Under the pieces are notes generated by a model that saw nothing but the letters and a program-made list of their open reading frames with translations, was not told where the DNA came from and searched no databases. Of a stretch of DNA of 64,000 bases, positions 33,061 through 45,077 are shown piece by piece. Positions within the stretch are counted from its first letter, which is position 1, and the number at the start of each line of letters is the position of its first letter. This stretch comes from Armillaria gallica. Taxonomy: Eukaryota; Basidiomycota; Agaricomycetes; Agaricales; Physalacriaceae. Both the position numbers and the translations under genes were made by a program. Where the stretch lies: NCBI GenBank assembly GCA_037576215.1, contig JBANDB010000006.1, positions 2,108,001 through 2,172,000 of the forward strand, in the 5' to 3' direction.

Positions 33061-34073
33061 TCAGCCATTCGGACTCGGATCCATGCCCTTCTCCGTGGGA
33101 GATAGTATCCCATCCTTCATCTCCGTCTCCTCCGTCTCCTCGTTCAGATCCCCGTTTCCCGACTCGGATGGTTGCGATGATGAATCGGCTCCGTTGCTCA
33201 CCGCAGCAGGGGCGCTGGCACCAAGAGTTTCATCGCGCCAGGTTGTCACATTCTGCTGTCGAGAGCGCATGTTCTCGTAAAATTCATTTGCTTCGTTCAT
33301 CTTATTGGCTTCGGCCTGCTTCGCATCTAACCATCGCTGTAACAATTTGGCATTGTCTTTTATCAGGGTTTGGTTTCGTTCCTCGATCTGGCCAAGTTCA
33401 AGCTGAAGTGTGCTTATCTCGTCGTGAAGGATCTGTGAAGGCCAGTTAGATTGTAGCCGGTGAATTGCATTCTTGTGACCTTCCGCACCTGGACAGTACG
33501 GTCTTTCTCAGCCATTAACTCATTATGTTGGTCGACCTTTCGGCGTAGGACGGCGAGCTCATCTCGCGTCTTTCTCAGGTTCTCGTCGCCAATCCTCGAA
33601 GCTTCCTCCTTCTCACGTAGTGTTTCTGTCATAGCCAACAGTCTCTGAGTGTTTTGAGTCTGAGATTTGTAGGCGCCTGCAATTTCGTCCCGTAGTGACG
33701 ATATCTGGGATTCTAAAGAAGCGGTGTATGCCGACATGACTGGATTCCTAAGATATATTCACATAAGACCATTGAGTGGTGATGGGATTAAATAACGTAC
33801 TCTTCACTGGTCCCCGGTACGAAGACGGTAGAACTGCTTGGATTGTTGCCTCGAACAGACTGTGCAGCACGGAGAAATTGAATGTTTCGTTCCTTTAGAA
33901 ACTTTGTCTGCTGTGCTAACCGTCTGTCTATAACAGTGATCATGAGCCCAATCTGCGAAGGAAGTATAATAGATGAGGTTACATTGCTCAATGACAGACG
34001 AAAACGCGGACTCCTTTGCATTCCGTTCTTGGAGACGAGCGCGAAGAATCTCTTGCCAAGCAGGCTCAGCCAT
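33061..34073 (-). CDS. ATG16: Autophagy protein ATG16
   Basis: Binds Atg5-Atg12 and dimerises to form the E3-like complex that lipidates Atg8. The N-terminal Atg5-binding motif is seen in WQEILRARLQERNAKESAF. It is followed by a basic segment (RRLAQQTKFLKERNI) and a long coiled coil (SLESQISSLRDEIAGAY; ELAVLRRKVDQHNELM). The conserved C-terminal signature is LQLELGQIEERNQTL...LLQRWLDAKQAEANKMNEANEFY. No WD40 domain is present, as expected for fungal Atg16. Exons: 33983-34073, 33801-33927, 33489-33747, 33061-33432; 282 residues with a Ser/Glu-rich tail. It is divergent from the Rab7 gene 245 bp away. Confidence 0.9.
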
Positions 34074-34317
34074 CGCGACGGAAAGAGCAAGACAGACGAA
34101 GAGAACAGATAAGGCGATGATATTTTAGATGGGTGTGGTGATGCGTGACGGACTGGCAACACTTGTCACATAGGTGACCGCCCTCTCTCTGTGACACTCT
34201 ACCCGTGACTCTATTTGAGGTTGTTAAAGCGCCTGCAGCACTCGTTCGATACATCTCACGACCTGAACCACTTCAACCTTTTTACATTCTCTCCTTTCCT
34301 TGTCTTCCAATCTCACA

Positions 34318-35257
34318 ATGGGTCGTGTTTTGCTTAAAGTATGTTTCTTATCTTCCATCCCCTCTTGTCTAACATTAGTCAAGGTTATCATCCTTGGCGA
34401 CAGTGGGTGCGACCGCTCAATGCTTTCCTATTTCTCCAGCGGCCTGCTCATCTTTCGTTCTGTGCATTTCTCAGCGTCGGCAAGACCTCACTCATGAATC
34501 AATATGTCAATAAGCGGTTCAGCAACCAATACAAAGCCACTATCGGTGCTGACTTGTGCGTTACATCTCTTCGAGTTTGTATATTAGTCACTATCTGACC
34601 AACGGGCAGCCTCACCAAGGAAGTTATGGTAGATGACCGGTTAGTTACTATGCAGGTATGCAGCGCCGGTGCAAGTCGAATATCCTCTGACCTGTCTTCT
34701 CAGTTATGGGACACCGCCGGCCAGGAACGTTTTCAATCACTAGGAGTTGCGTTCTATCGAGGAGCTGACTGTTGCGTCCTCGTGTACGACGTGAACAGCG
34801 CCAAGTCATTTGAGACCCTGGATAGTTGGCGCGACGAGTTTCTGATTCAAGCCAGCCCTCATGATCCGGAGAACTTTCCCTTCGTTGTCCTAGGCAATAA
34901 AATTGATGTTGAAGAGAACAAGAGACAGGTATGACCAAAACAGCAATATTGTTACTATTACGCCACTCATGGTACATCGCCAGGTTACCCAGAAGCGCGC
35001 CATGACGTGGTGTCAGTCCAAAGGGAACATTCCTTATTTCGAAACGTCCGCCAAGGAGGCCATCAACGTCGAGCAAGCGTTTCAGACGGTCGCTAAGAAC
35101 GCTCTGCAACAAGAGGCGGAAGAACAATTGTAAGATATTTGAACTTTATTATGAACTCAAGAGATTTTCTGACTCTTTTCGTTGCAGGTATGTCGACTAC
35201 CCGGATCCAATCCAACTCGACTCAGAAAGTTCGCAAAGTTATGGATGCAACTGTTAA
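34318..35257 (+). CDS. YPT7: Rab7-type small GTPase Ypt7
   Basis: Late-endosome/vacuole Rab that recruits the HOPS tether for fusion, including fusion of autophagosomes. G1 is GDSGVGKTS and is interrupted by an intron. The switch I segment is [17 protein letters not shown]3 is [14 protein letters not shown]4 is GNKID and G5 is ETSAKEA. The C-terminus is GCNC, a CxC geranylgeranylation site. Exons start at 34318, 34384, 34475, 34610, 34704, 34984 and 35188; the first two are only 21 and 23 nt. The spliced product is 203 residues. The intron at 34339-34383 ends in CAAG. Its neighbour ATG16 acts in the same delivery route to the vacuole. Confidence 0.96.
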
Positions 35258-36106
35258 ACGTTAATGTCCCAGAATACCCTTTCATGCCTAAACATATTTC
35301 GTTATTACGGCGGCTTCATTCCTACTTGCGACCCTAATATTCATACATGTTTCTTCATCTCTTTTTTGCTCTTCGCGTAATGTCATCCTATATTCTGGAC
35401 GCTGTGGACGATATATCGCGCATATCGCATGTATATTTTATGACGTACATGTGAGCTTCTCCACCGGGATGACGCGCAATTATCGTCTTCCCAGAGTTAC
35501 ATTCCGCAGCCGTGCCTTTCGTGCTCCCGTGTTCCCCGTTTCAGGACTATCCGTCACTCCGCCTTCCTAGGATCAGCCACTCGAGGATTTCTGCCCAGGA
35601 CTGTATGTCAAATGGTAGCCTGCGATGACAGTTTGAATGCTTTCTTTTTATTACATTTTATATGATGGAGGCTAAATGGTCCAGCGACACCGTCGCTTCC
35701 AACGTGCAGCCTAGTGTTACCAGGAGATTGACTTAAACCAAGCAGATTTAGTTAGCATATCGTGTAGGAGAATGAAAGTTGTTTTACCGCGAGGAAATGC
35801 GGTATGCACTGGTCAGTGTGGAACTCAGGATGAATCAGGTGGCCGGGCTAATACCTTGTTCCATTTCGCGCCGGCCCCATACTTACTTTGCGCTACCATG
35901 CTTTCTTCTTAAGTAGATCATCGAGCTGCGTTTTCGACGGTACCTCCAAACCTACTACGGCGTCGTCTGCTCAAGTTGCAATAGTAGTCGTAGGATTTCG
36001 TGCTGTCAGGTTGCCCTCTACAGATGTAGGCCAAAACCCACCCAGTGTTTTAAGAGCGGAAAGCAGTAAATGCAATAGCGCAACATGATACCGCAGTCAT
36101 ACAAAA
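35258..36106. other. Gene-poor interval with a possible minus-strand coding relic
   Basis: Between YPT7 and the RBM26-like gene. Most of it shows no coding or RNA signal. On the minus strand, about 36095 down to 35893 reads as one protein-like frame: a leucine-rich start (ALLHLLLSALKTLGGFWPTS), then, after a single in-frame TGA at 35971-35973, DAVVGLEVPSKTQLDDLLKK and a TAG stop. I recognise no family. It could be a small decayed gene, a gene with an unseen splice junction, or chance. Confidence 0.3.
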
Positions 36107-38953
36107 TTAAAACATGCCCATGCCGTCCTCGCCATCACCGCCCCAACCACTAGCTATTACTTCCTCTTCCTGTGCGGTGGGAGAACCCTTGGACTCTGTG
36201 TCGGGTTCCGGAGCCGGTGAATGTATATCCCTGGGGCCCGGTGTCTCTTGCAATGGTGTATTTGATTCAACGGCTGGTGCAACCGTTGCTGACGATGACG
36301 GCGGAAGTGTCTCAGTATGCCATGATAAGTGGACATCACCAACGGTCGGTATGCTGCTTCCCTTAGCCAGGCCCTTCGTCATGGTTAGCAAGAAGTTTCA
36401 CATATAGAGATGTATATCAAACCTGTTCTGCTGCTGCTCGCGTTCTGAACGATACCACGACATCACCATCCTCCAAAGTAGATATTGAGTCAACCTGACC
36501 ATTTGCCTGGGAGATGAATCAGCATGACGTAGAGGACGTATAGGATATGAAGGCCTCACTTCGTACCAGTCTCTGAGCGCTTGCAGTTTCTCACTGGAAA
36601 CGCCCCGAACAAGAAGTCTTTTGGGCCGATTATCAAGCTTCATACTTGGTCGACCAACACCGCGCGCTGCCCCCCTGTAATAACTACGAGGAGCTCCACG
36701 TCCTCTGCCCCGATACGGTCTGTGTGACCCGCTGTAGTTAGGTTCTGCGTCTGCCAAACCCAGGCTGGCGGCCTTTGCACTGGGTGAGTTTCTGCTTTAT
36801 AATTGAGGGCGATTGCAACAACATACCTCAGCTTTCAGTCGTTCCAGCTTGGCCTTGAGATCCTCTGCTGTCTCTCCTTCACCCTCTACAGCAGTTACAG
36901 CACTGTGGAACTCCAGCTCTTTATCCAGACGTGCACGCTCCTTCTGCTGTCGTTCGTCAACAGTCTGAGTAGGATTTGAGAGTGCCTTCACTGGAGTTGA
37001 ACTCGACTTGGTAGATGATGAGCCCACAGTCATCTCGTCACCCAGTTTTCTGAGCCGAGTCATGATAGCTTTCTTCTCTTCTCCTGAGGCAGAGGCAAGA
37101 GAGGCCATGAGCGTTTTCTGCTCTGCGATCTGCTGCTCCAATCGTCGCTGTTTTTCTGCAAGTGCCGTCGTACTCGATGAAGACGGTATTGAGGATTTCC
37201 GTGCAGCGGTCTGAGGGCTACTGACAGGTGCTGCTGGTGCGACGGCGGAAACTGCTTTGGTTGAGATATTGGCAACGATAGGCGCCGAAGCTGCCAGCAT
37301 ACGTGCTCCGATCTGACCATGTCCTTCCATCGGTCTATGCCAGAACACTTTGACAAAACGGTTGTTAAAAACTGCGTCTTGCGATCTCCATGCCGCGTAC
37401 GCTTCTCTGTGTTCCTCAAAGCTGACAAGAGCTTTTCCGTGCGGTCGATCAATGGCAACATTGGTGACTTTGCCAAATTTTTTGAACCAATCGTTAACCT
37501 GCTCCAAGGACAGCTTGTCATCAGGTATCTTTTCAACAACCAATGTTTTGTCGTTCCTCTTTTCCGGACGGATGCCTGGGACATCACCGAAGGTGCCTCG
37601 ACCTCGACCAGTAGGCCCACGTATGCCACTGGAATAGCCGCCATTCTGAGATAAGGCTGGCGCTGGAGTCATTTCAACGTCTTCATTATATTTTGCTTGC
37701 TGGCCATTTGCCACATCGTCATTTATGTCGGGCAGGTGAGGTTGTTGTATTCGCGATGAAGATGGATGCTGGGGTGACGACGACTGAGAGACGCCAGCTT
37801 CCGAGGTGGGGTTAGGTGTAACGTCGTTATGCGGGATGTTCGGGGTGAGATCTTGAATGACAGGTAGTTCGCCAGAGGCATGGACTGTCTGTCCATCGTC
37901 AGCTCTGGGAAGAAAAGCAGGCCGCATCTGTGATCGTCCATTACCCATCCTCATGTCCATACGGGACTCGTGAGGGTCGTAAGCTGCCACGGGCCCGTTT
38001 TGCATCCCAAACCCTTGGCTAAACATGGGCATGAATGGCATTCCAGCACCTGCCATGCCAGCACCATTCATGGGGAACATTTGGCTTGGAACGACAGCAT
38101 CGTCTCCATGACTGAATTTACAGAAAGCGCCGCGGGCACAGTAGCCATTGTCTAAGAATGCGTGAGATTTCAAGAACCAGAAATTGGGGACGAAACATAC
38201 TATGATAGTCTCTGCATATCCCTCGTTTCATGTCCGGCGGCTGATATGCTTGCGGTCGCCTGCCGTTCATTTGCCCCATTACATGTCCCATACCGGTACC
38301 CCTGGGTTGAGAAGAGCCATCCCGGTAACCATTTACAGGCTTATCCGCTCTTGAGTTCCAACCTCCGGATGTCCGCGAATCCATACCACCTCTGCTGTTA
38401 CCGTAACGCGAAAACTGACCATCGTCACTTAAACGGGGTCCCTTTGCAGGTCGGCCATCCCTATCATCCTCAAGAGTTCTTTTGCGGATGCGGTCAGGTG
38501 GAGAAGGTATGGAAGGGGAAACGAGACCGTCAAGGGGGATGGGAATGCCGGTGTCGAGCGTTTTGTCGGGAAAGGAGGGCGTCGAGGGCGTTGCAGAATA
38601 CGGTAAATAAGACTTGGTGCGTAGAACGGTGAATAATGTGTCAAGAAACGGTTGGCACTCTGGTCAAATCTAGCTGATCAGCATAGGTCAACATAGCCGC
38701 CACGGGATTCTGACTGACCTTTCTCGAGAAATTCATCCAGCTGAACAGCCAGCTCCTTTCGCATCTCACTCTCGGGCACATTGTGTTTAAGAAGGGCTAG
38801 AATGTATTCAGCCAGTGCTCCAGGTTCAGCATCGCATCTACGAGAACAGAGTTCGTCAGTTATTCCAGAGCACAGAATGGTCACGAACATTGGTTCTAGT
38901 GTTCTAACGAGCCACGGCTTGAGATGATGAGAGTTGTTGGGGTCAAAAACCAT
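36107..38953 (-). CDS. RBM26/27-like CCCH zinc-finger and RRM protein
   Basis: Nuclear RNA-binding protein resembling RBM26/RBM27, which act in nuclear RNA decay and export in other organisms. An N-terminal PWI-like helical domain (CDAEPGALAEYILALLKHN, MRKELAVQLDEFLEK) is followed by an Arg/Ser/Gly-rich linker. The CCCH finger CRDYHNNGYCARGAFCKFSH is formed across a splice junction (~38110-38220). RRM1 is KTLVVEKIPDDKLSLEQVNDW, with a coiled coil (EKQRRLEQQIAEQKTLMASL). RRM2 is KRLLVRGVSSEKLQALRDWYE, continuing to VVVSFRTRAAAEQ. The acidic C-terminus ends GEDGMGMF. The start at 38953 (MVFDPNNSHH) fits the family. It is divergent from MPH1. Confidence 0.85.
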
Positions 38954-39342
38954 AAGAATAAATGATAATGAGCAATGGGTTTCTGCTGGAGTAGCGCAAG
39001 CAGAAGATAGAGCAAAATGAGCACGGAAGACCAGCAAGAGGGAGGATTGAAAGATTAGTCATCATCCCTTGCCTAACCCTAACCTCATGTAACCGTTGCA
39101 CTCTTCATCTACGAATGGAATAATGAAAAAGGAACTTGAAGCTGATTAAGTCGAAGAAATAGCTATCGAATATTGAATACTCGCCTCTATGATAATATTA
39201 CTTGTGTTCAACACAAAACTTCTCAGGCTCGAAACATTCAAATTTCGGCATGGTGTCACGTGCGGAGCGCGTCGCGGTCAACGCTGACTCGTTGCGTCGC
39301 CCTTCTAGTTCTCACCTCCAGCGGCGACGCGACTTATTCCTG
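38954..39342. promoter_or_regulatory. Divergent promoter RBM26-like / MPH1
   Basis: A 389-bp intergenic region between two head-to-head genes. It carries a telomere-like CCTAACCCTAACCT at 39072-39085 (two and a third CCCTAA units) and AT-rich DNA near 39120-39200. I see no clear TATA box for either gene. Confidence 0.5.
39072..39085. promoter_or_regulatory. Telobox-like (CCCTAA)n element
   Basis: CCTAACCCTAACCT equals TTAGGG repeats on the other strand. TTAGGG-binding Myb factors (Tbf1/TRF-like) use such internal sites as promoter elements in fungi. It lies 119 bp upstream of the RBM26-like ATG and 258 bp upstream of MPH1. Whether it is bound here is unknown. Confidence 0.4.
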
Positions 39343-42300
39343 ATGAGCTCCGATGGTTTCTTTGACGACGACGATATCAACGATGCATTCTTGGAGGAGG
39401 TTAACGCCATCGAAGCCGCCCACTTTTCCCCTCCCAAAGCGGCTCGACCAATTGTGCCACCGACCGTCGACGAGGACGACTCATTCGATCTCACCTTTGA
39501 TTTTGACGAAGAAGACCTCAGGAAGGTTGACCAAGCTGTCATGGAGAGCTATCAAAGTCAATCCTCTGCCATGACATCTACTAGAAAGTCTTCATCCTCG
39601 GGTCATCTACAAACAACGCTTTTTGGGGAAATCCTGCCATCCAGCGCCTCATCTTCCAAGCCCAAGACTGCGCCGCAAAGGGTGCAATCTACCTCCAAGA
39701 ATCCCTTTGGCCAGCAGGCCCCAAAGACTAAGCATTGGGACCACACCGAGTTCGCTAAGTCCGGGCTTAAGTCCAGCAAGAATAAGGATAAAGGGAAGGC
39801 GAAAGCGTCGTTTGATATTCCGGAAGACGAGGAATTTGATGAGCGTCTTGAATTCGAGCAATTTCCGGCTCCATTTATATCTGGTGCGCAATGCGGTTCC
39901 CGCGCAAACAGCCAGCCATATTTACACTTCGATAGTAGGGTAAGGGTTCGCGTTTGAGTTTTGAAAGCAGATATTACATGAGACCGATTCTTACATTTCT
40001 AGACCCGTACGTTTTTTTTTTCCATTTTTGGAACGTGTTTTGATCTTTAAAGTTAATCCCTAGCCTCCTCCGATGAAGCTGTCACCCGATTTGCTTGAAG
40101 CCAAGCACTGGATTTATCCTTTGAATCGCCCGAAACGAGATTACCAGTTTAATATCGTCAAACATTGTCTGTTCGACAATACTATCGTGGCACTTCCAAC
40201 AGGTCTTGGAAAGACGTTTATCGCAGGCGTTGTGATGCTTAATTGTAAGTCCAATGCTTCTTAGACGTCACTGTACTAAAAACATTATAGTTTATCGCTG
40301 GTTCCCAGAGGGAAAGGTTGTCTTCGTGGCACCAACAAAGCCTCTCGTCGCACAGCAGATAGATGCTTGCCACAAGACCTGTGGAATTCCTGGAGGCGAC
40401 GCCATCGAGTTAACTGGACAAAACCCTAAGCCTATGAGGCATCGAGCGGTGTGTACCTTGCTTACTTATGAGCGCCTTTAGTTGACGGTAAACGTTTCAG
40501 TGGAAAGAAAAAAGGGTTTTCTACATGACTCCTCAGACGCTCATCAACGACTTGACGTCAGAGACTTGCGACGCACGAGATATTATTCTAATTGTAGTCG
40601 GTATGAAAGCCCCCTTTTCCAGCTTCCATCTACTCTAATACCATTCTTAGATGAGGCCCATAGAGCAACAGGCGATTACGCCTACAACCAGGTTGTACGT
40701 TTCTGATGGCAAAAAATCCTCACTTTCGACTCCTTGCATTGACTGCAACTCCGGGGGGAACTCCTGAAGCTGTCCAATCTTTAATTGACGGTCTTCATAT
40801 CAGCCGCATTGAGATTCGTGACGAAAATAGCTTAGATTTAAAGGCATATATTCATGAGAAGGTCTGTACCTATACCTATGGACGTTCTGCATTAAAACTC
40901 TTTCTCCTCCAGCGAGTAGAGCAACATATAGTTCCCATGAGTGAGGATATTGTGAGGATCCGAGAACTCTTGGCCCAGTTAATGGAGGCAAGTCCCCCAT
41001 GCATAAGCAACCAATAAGCTGCTCACAAAACGTCAAGATATATTTCAAGCCACTGGTGTCGGGAGGCTTTTTCCGCGGAGGGAATGTTATGAATATGCAT
41101 CCTTTCATCTTTCAAGTTCGTATGAGGGATGTTCAGCAAGGTCAAAAATGGGCATATGGACTTCTGTCGATGCTTAACTCTTTGGCACGCATCATGGGAT
41201 ATCTGGTAAACTGTGTGTTTAAGCTGCCCTTTCAGCCAATCTCATTTTTCGCAGGTGGAGGGCACAACAACAATGTGCTACAACGCTCTGGTAGAGCTTG
41301 CATCGGGAGCCGACAACGATGTTGGGTCGAAGAAGTCAAAGGCGGCTTCCAAGGCGAAAAAACTAGGCGATGAACCTGTCTTTCATTCCCTCATGCGAGA
41401 ATTGCAAGCCCAAAAGGCTCGCGGGTTTTCGATGCATCCAAAGATGGAGCTCTTGAAGGGAATCATCGTTCAATATTTCGGAGAGAAACTCCCAGATGAC
41501 ACTACAGATGAACTGCCCGAGAAGAGCAAAGTGATGGTCTTCGCTACTAATCGCGATTCTGTGGACGAGATTGTGTCGGTTCTCAATGCAGAAAGACCTC
41601 TGATACGTGCGAGCAGGTTCATTGGACAGGGCACTGATAAGCAGGGACGAAAGGGATTCTCACAGCGTGAACAGTTAGAGGTGTGCCTCAATTGTCGTCA
41701 GTCCAATTAAACTGGTGTTCATTTGCTTAGGTCATCAAAAAATTCAAAGACGACGAGTTCAACGTCCTTGTTGCCACTTCCATTGGAGAAGAAGGTTTGG
41801 ACATTGGTGAAGTAGATCTCATTGTTTGCTATGACGCCCAGAAGACTCCCATTCGCATGGTCAGTCAACCCTTGTATATTGCTTTTTTGGACTCACTGAT
41901 ATATTCTTCATGTAATTCAGTTACAACGACTTGGCAGGACTGGGCGTAAACGTGCTGGCGTGGTTCATGTCTTGCTCTCTGAAGGGAGAGAGGAAGCCAA
42001 CTTGGATAAAGCCAAGGACACGTACAAGAATGTCCAGAAAACCATCTGGCGAGGTGACCAGCTTGAACTCTACGCCGACGTCGAAAGGTTGCTCCCAGAT
42101 CACATTACTCCCCAATGCTTAGAAAAGACGATGGAGATCCAGGAATACATCCGGGTGGATGGGCGAAAGAAGTCACTGGGTGACGGTCCCCAGAAAGGCA
42201 CCAAGCGCAAACGTAACGACGACATTCAGCGAAATATACCTCCAGGAGCCGGTACAGGGTTCGTTCCTGTCCGGGACCTCGTCGTCAAAGGTGCCAAAAA

Positions 42301-43752
42301 GAAGATCAAGGGAGTGATACTTTCTCAGGATTTGGAGACTGCGGGACAAGACGACGACACCGATCGAGAGCTTGAACTTGGGATGTTGGCCCTTAAGCGT
42401 TCGAAATCCACAGTCGAGGCGTCCGTTTCGGGGTCTACCAAGGGTAAGGGGAAACTACGGAAAGCTAAAACCATGGAGGACCGACCGAAACACAAAAGAC
42501 TGAAGAAGGTGGCAGAGCCAACACTGAGTCAGGGTGTGGATGATTCGGATGACATGGATATTGAACAGGGTCTGAGGCCTTTACCGCCTTCGAAATCAAC
42601 ATTTCCTTCCTTGTCATATCCAAAGACTACTTCGGACAGCGTTATCGATCTAACTGACTCCGACTCCGAAGATCCCAGACCTGGTGTGTTCCCAGATCTT
42701 GCTTTAAAGTTGACCGCGTTCTCATACCAATAGATGTAGCCCATGTTCATTGGTCGCATTCCCCCAAATCGGCTTCTCCCAAACCGGTATCCCCAAATCG
42801 AGATGGAGATATGAGTTGGCTGGTGGATGATGACGACGACGTAGCATTTGACATCGTCAGCTCTTCTCCCGTTCAAGGCACTCCGAAACGTACACACGAG
42901 CGTTTTTCAGACGACTCGGTGGAAATTGTCGATTCGGAAGCCGATGGTCGCACGCAAGCCAGCGACGCGGATGAATCTGTTCAAATCATTGAAACGAAGT
43001 CGTCGCCCAGGAACCACCAAGGCAAGCGGACTAAGAGTGTTTCTGGAGAGGAAGGTGTTCACCTTTACGATCCTATACGTTCCCCCGATCTTGTGACCGT
43101 ACCGTCGAGTAGCCCCATCTCATCGGACATGGCAACAAAGGCTCATGGGATGATGGCGCCGCCTCCTGTTCCTAGTCGGATCCTCGGCTCATCGTTTGGT
43201 GCCAATTCCCCCCAATCCTCTTCCCCCGTACGTCCTCGCATCAACAAAGGCAAAAAGAGAGCACGGATTGCGATTGACTCTCCCGAAATGGAGCTGCCGC
43301 CACCGTCCCAACGAAGACTTCACAAACGCGACAAGGCAGTTAAGAAACTGAAACTTGACAGGTCACGCCCATTGCTTGAGGGTGTATGGGACATGGATGC
43401 TGTGCATTCCGGCGATGAAGTCAGTGAGGGCTCATCGCATAGCGAAGATGATGTGGAAAGTGAATCCGACCGCCGTTTTCTTGAAGAGTTGCCCGAGACC
43501 CAGCTCTCGCAGTCGTATGACCAAAGTTTGGCGTATCGAGAGAGTTTGTTGTCACAGGCACCTGTTGCAGGAGCAGGACCAGTTTTTGCCCATCGTCCTG
43601 TGAGACGAGGGCCATTTGGGGGAGGAAGAAGTATCAGTGTGGCAGAGCGACGAGCTATGTTATCAAGCTCTCCCTCCAGGGACGAGGAACCAGACGAGTA
43701 TGAAATGGGCAGTTTCGTAGTTGATGACGATGCCGAAATCCTGTATGATTAA
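39343..43752 (+). CDS. MPH1: FANCM/Mph1-type DNA helicase
   Basis: 3'-5' SF2 helicase that remodels replication forks and D-loops. The acidic N-terminus is [20 protein letters not shown]. The helicase starts with a Q-like segment ([17 protein letters not shown]). Motif I is [13 protein letters not shown] (~40200), Ia is [13 protein letters not shown] is [13 protein letters not shown] (a DEAH box, ~40650), III is ALTATPG, V is [12 protein letters not shown] and VI is QRLGRTGRK (~41935). The Mph1 insert domain lies between. About ten short GT-AG introns; the last, near 42684-42731, joins a long acidic, Ser-rich C-terminal region with several SUMO-interaction-like motifs. I chose the start that gives the family's short acidic N-terminus; an in-frame upstream ATG exists at ~39250. 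Confidence 0.93.
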
Positions 43753-43806
43753 TCCTAGTAGTGATAGTGGTCGCATCGCATCGCTGCATTTCATGGGTAC
43801 TTGATA

Positions 43807-43814
43807 TGACGTCA
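43807..43814. promoter_or_regulatory. CRE/ATF palindrome TGACGTCA upstream of a protease
   Basis: A perfect TGACGTCA 29 bp before the ATG of the trypsin-like protease and 55 bp after the MPH1 stop. It is the second perfect CRE in the window and also lies in a promoter. So close to the ATG it might be in the 5' leader rather than act as an upstream site. Confidence 0.35.
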
Positions 43815-43842
43815 TACTCTTCCGACTTACTCCTGGACTGTG

Positions 43843-45077
43843 ATGCCTCTGAGGCTATGGCCTTCTACTCGCGCTCGCTATCTGTTTGGATCGCGTTTTC
43901 TGGGCCACATGTACTCGAGGAATTCATATGCCACAGTTTCTCCAACTATTTTACCACAGCCCCGAACATTTGATTCCGATGAGTCGGTGCTGCCTTCAAG
44001 CTTGGACAAGAATATCTTAGCACATCTATCGGCATCATCTGACACTACGTCTCTGCACGAGCTTATTCGTCAATATGAGGCAAATTCTGGACATGTATTC
44101 CACTGTTCACTGCCGTATGAGTCGCGACCTTCTGAAAGTAGACAACGTCCTGGTTTCCCGAACACATCTAGGGACTCCAATATTGTTATGATTGCGCACT
44201 GCGTCAAGACGGGTGGCGATCACAAAGTGTCACTTTCTTCTGGGTTCGCGTTGGAAGCGCCGTCAGCTAGTCAGGGCGGCACCCTCTTTTTGACCTGTGC
44301 TCATACGTTAGAGGAGGTAAGATAATTTCCGAGTCTTCATGTAAATCTGGTCTGAACAGTATGGTTTTTCAGATGCGTAGGTCCCCTTTGTTATTGTCCA
44401 ATGCGGATTCTAGTCCTCGGACTAGTGATGGGACTAGAGGGATCGCCCAGAAATCCGGAACATTCGTGATTTCTGGATCACCAGGGCATCAGCAGATTCA
44501 TCCTATCTCATCCATTCCGTCGGCGCTTCCGCGTTCAGATTTACTGGCGTTGACGTGTCCAAAGGTTCCGGTGCAAACGCTACCAGTGTCCCCATATCCA
44601 GTTCAGCCCGGCACTTCTATCAGAGCGCACTTCGTATCCCATTCGAGTTCACCACCTATGGAGCCTGGATGGGTTCCTTGGGTTGGAGGGACTTGGAGCA
44701 AATGGGTTCGCGGAACGGTGTTAGGATACCGAGATTTCGCGGGACGGGAGACCACGGTAATTATTTGAAGCACCATTTGATTGCTTCTACTCACTGTCAA
44801 TTTTCAAAGCCTGGAACATATGACGCCTTGTCTCATCTCTTGTTCACTCCTCTGCCTACGATGGGGTCGAGCGGCGGACCGATAATAGACGATGAAAGTG
44901 GCGCAGTTGTTGGAGTTATGCTGGGCACACGAATGGACAATCGTGTAGAGGGCGTCCGGGGATGGGGCGTTCCTTCCGAAACGATATTTGAGGTACAAAT
45001 AACTTTCTCAACCTTCAGCGACACTCACCAGCTTTTGGCAGATGTTCAGTCTTCCTGGATTGGAAGGGAAACGTTGA
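43843..45077 (+). CDS. Trypsin-like serine protease, probably mitochondrial
   Basis: Chymotrypsin-fold protease of a fungal group I know only as trypsin-like peptidase domain proteins. The start MPLRLWPSTRARYLFGSRF is a basic amphipathic presequence. Catalytic residues are readable: His in FLTCAHTLEE, Asp in PRSDLLALTCP and Ser in TMGSSGGPIIDDESGAVVG, followed by GWGVPSETIF. Introns at 44317-44372, 44758-44810 and 44993-45041 leave 358 residues ending FSLPGLEGKR. The substrate is unknown. It is packed 90 bp behind MPH1 on the same strand. Confidence 0.82.

Noticed and set aside
36107..36391. Separate small gene in the Pro/Ser-rich frame ending GEDGMGMF
   Set aside because: A clean intron joins it to the RRM2 exon of the RBM26-like gene (AAAEQ|GLAKG), so it is the C-terminus of that gene.
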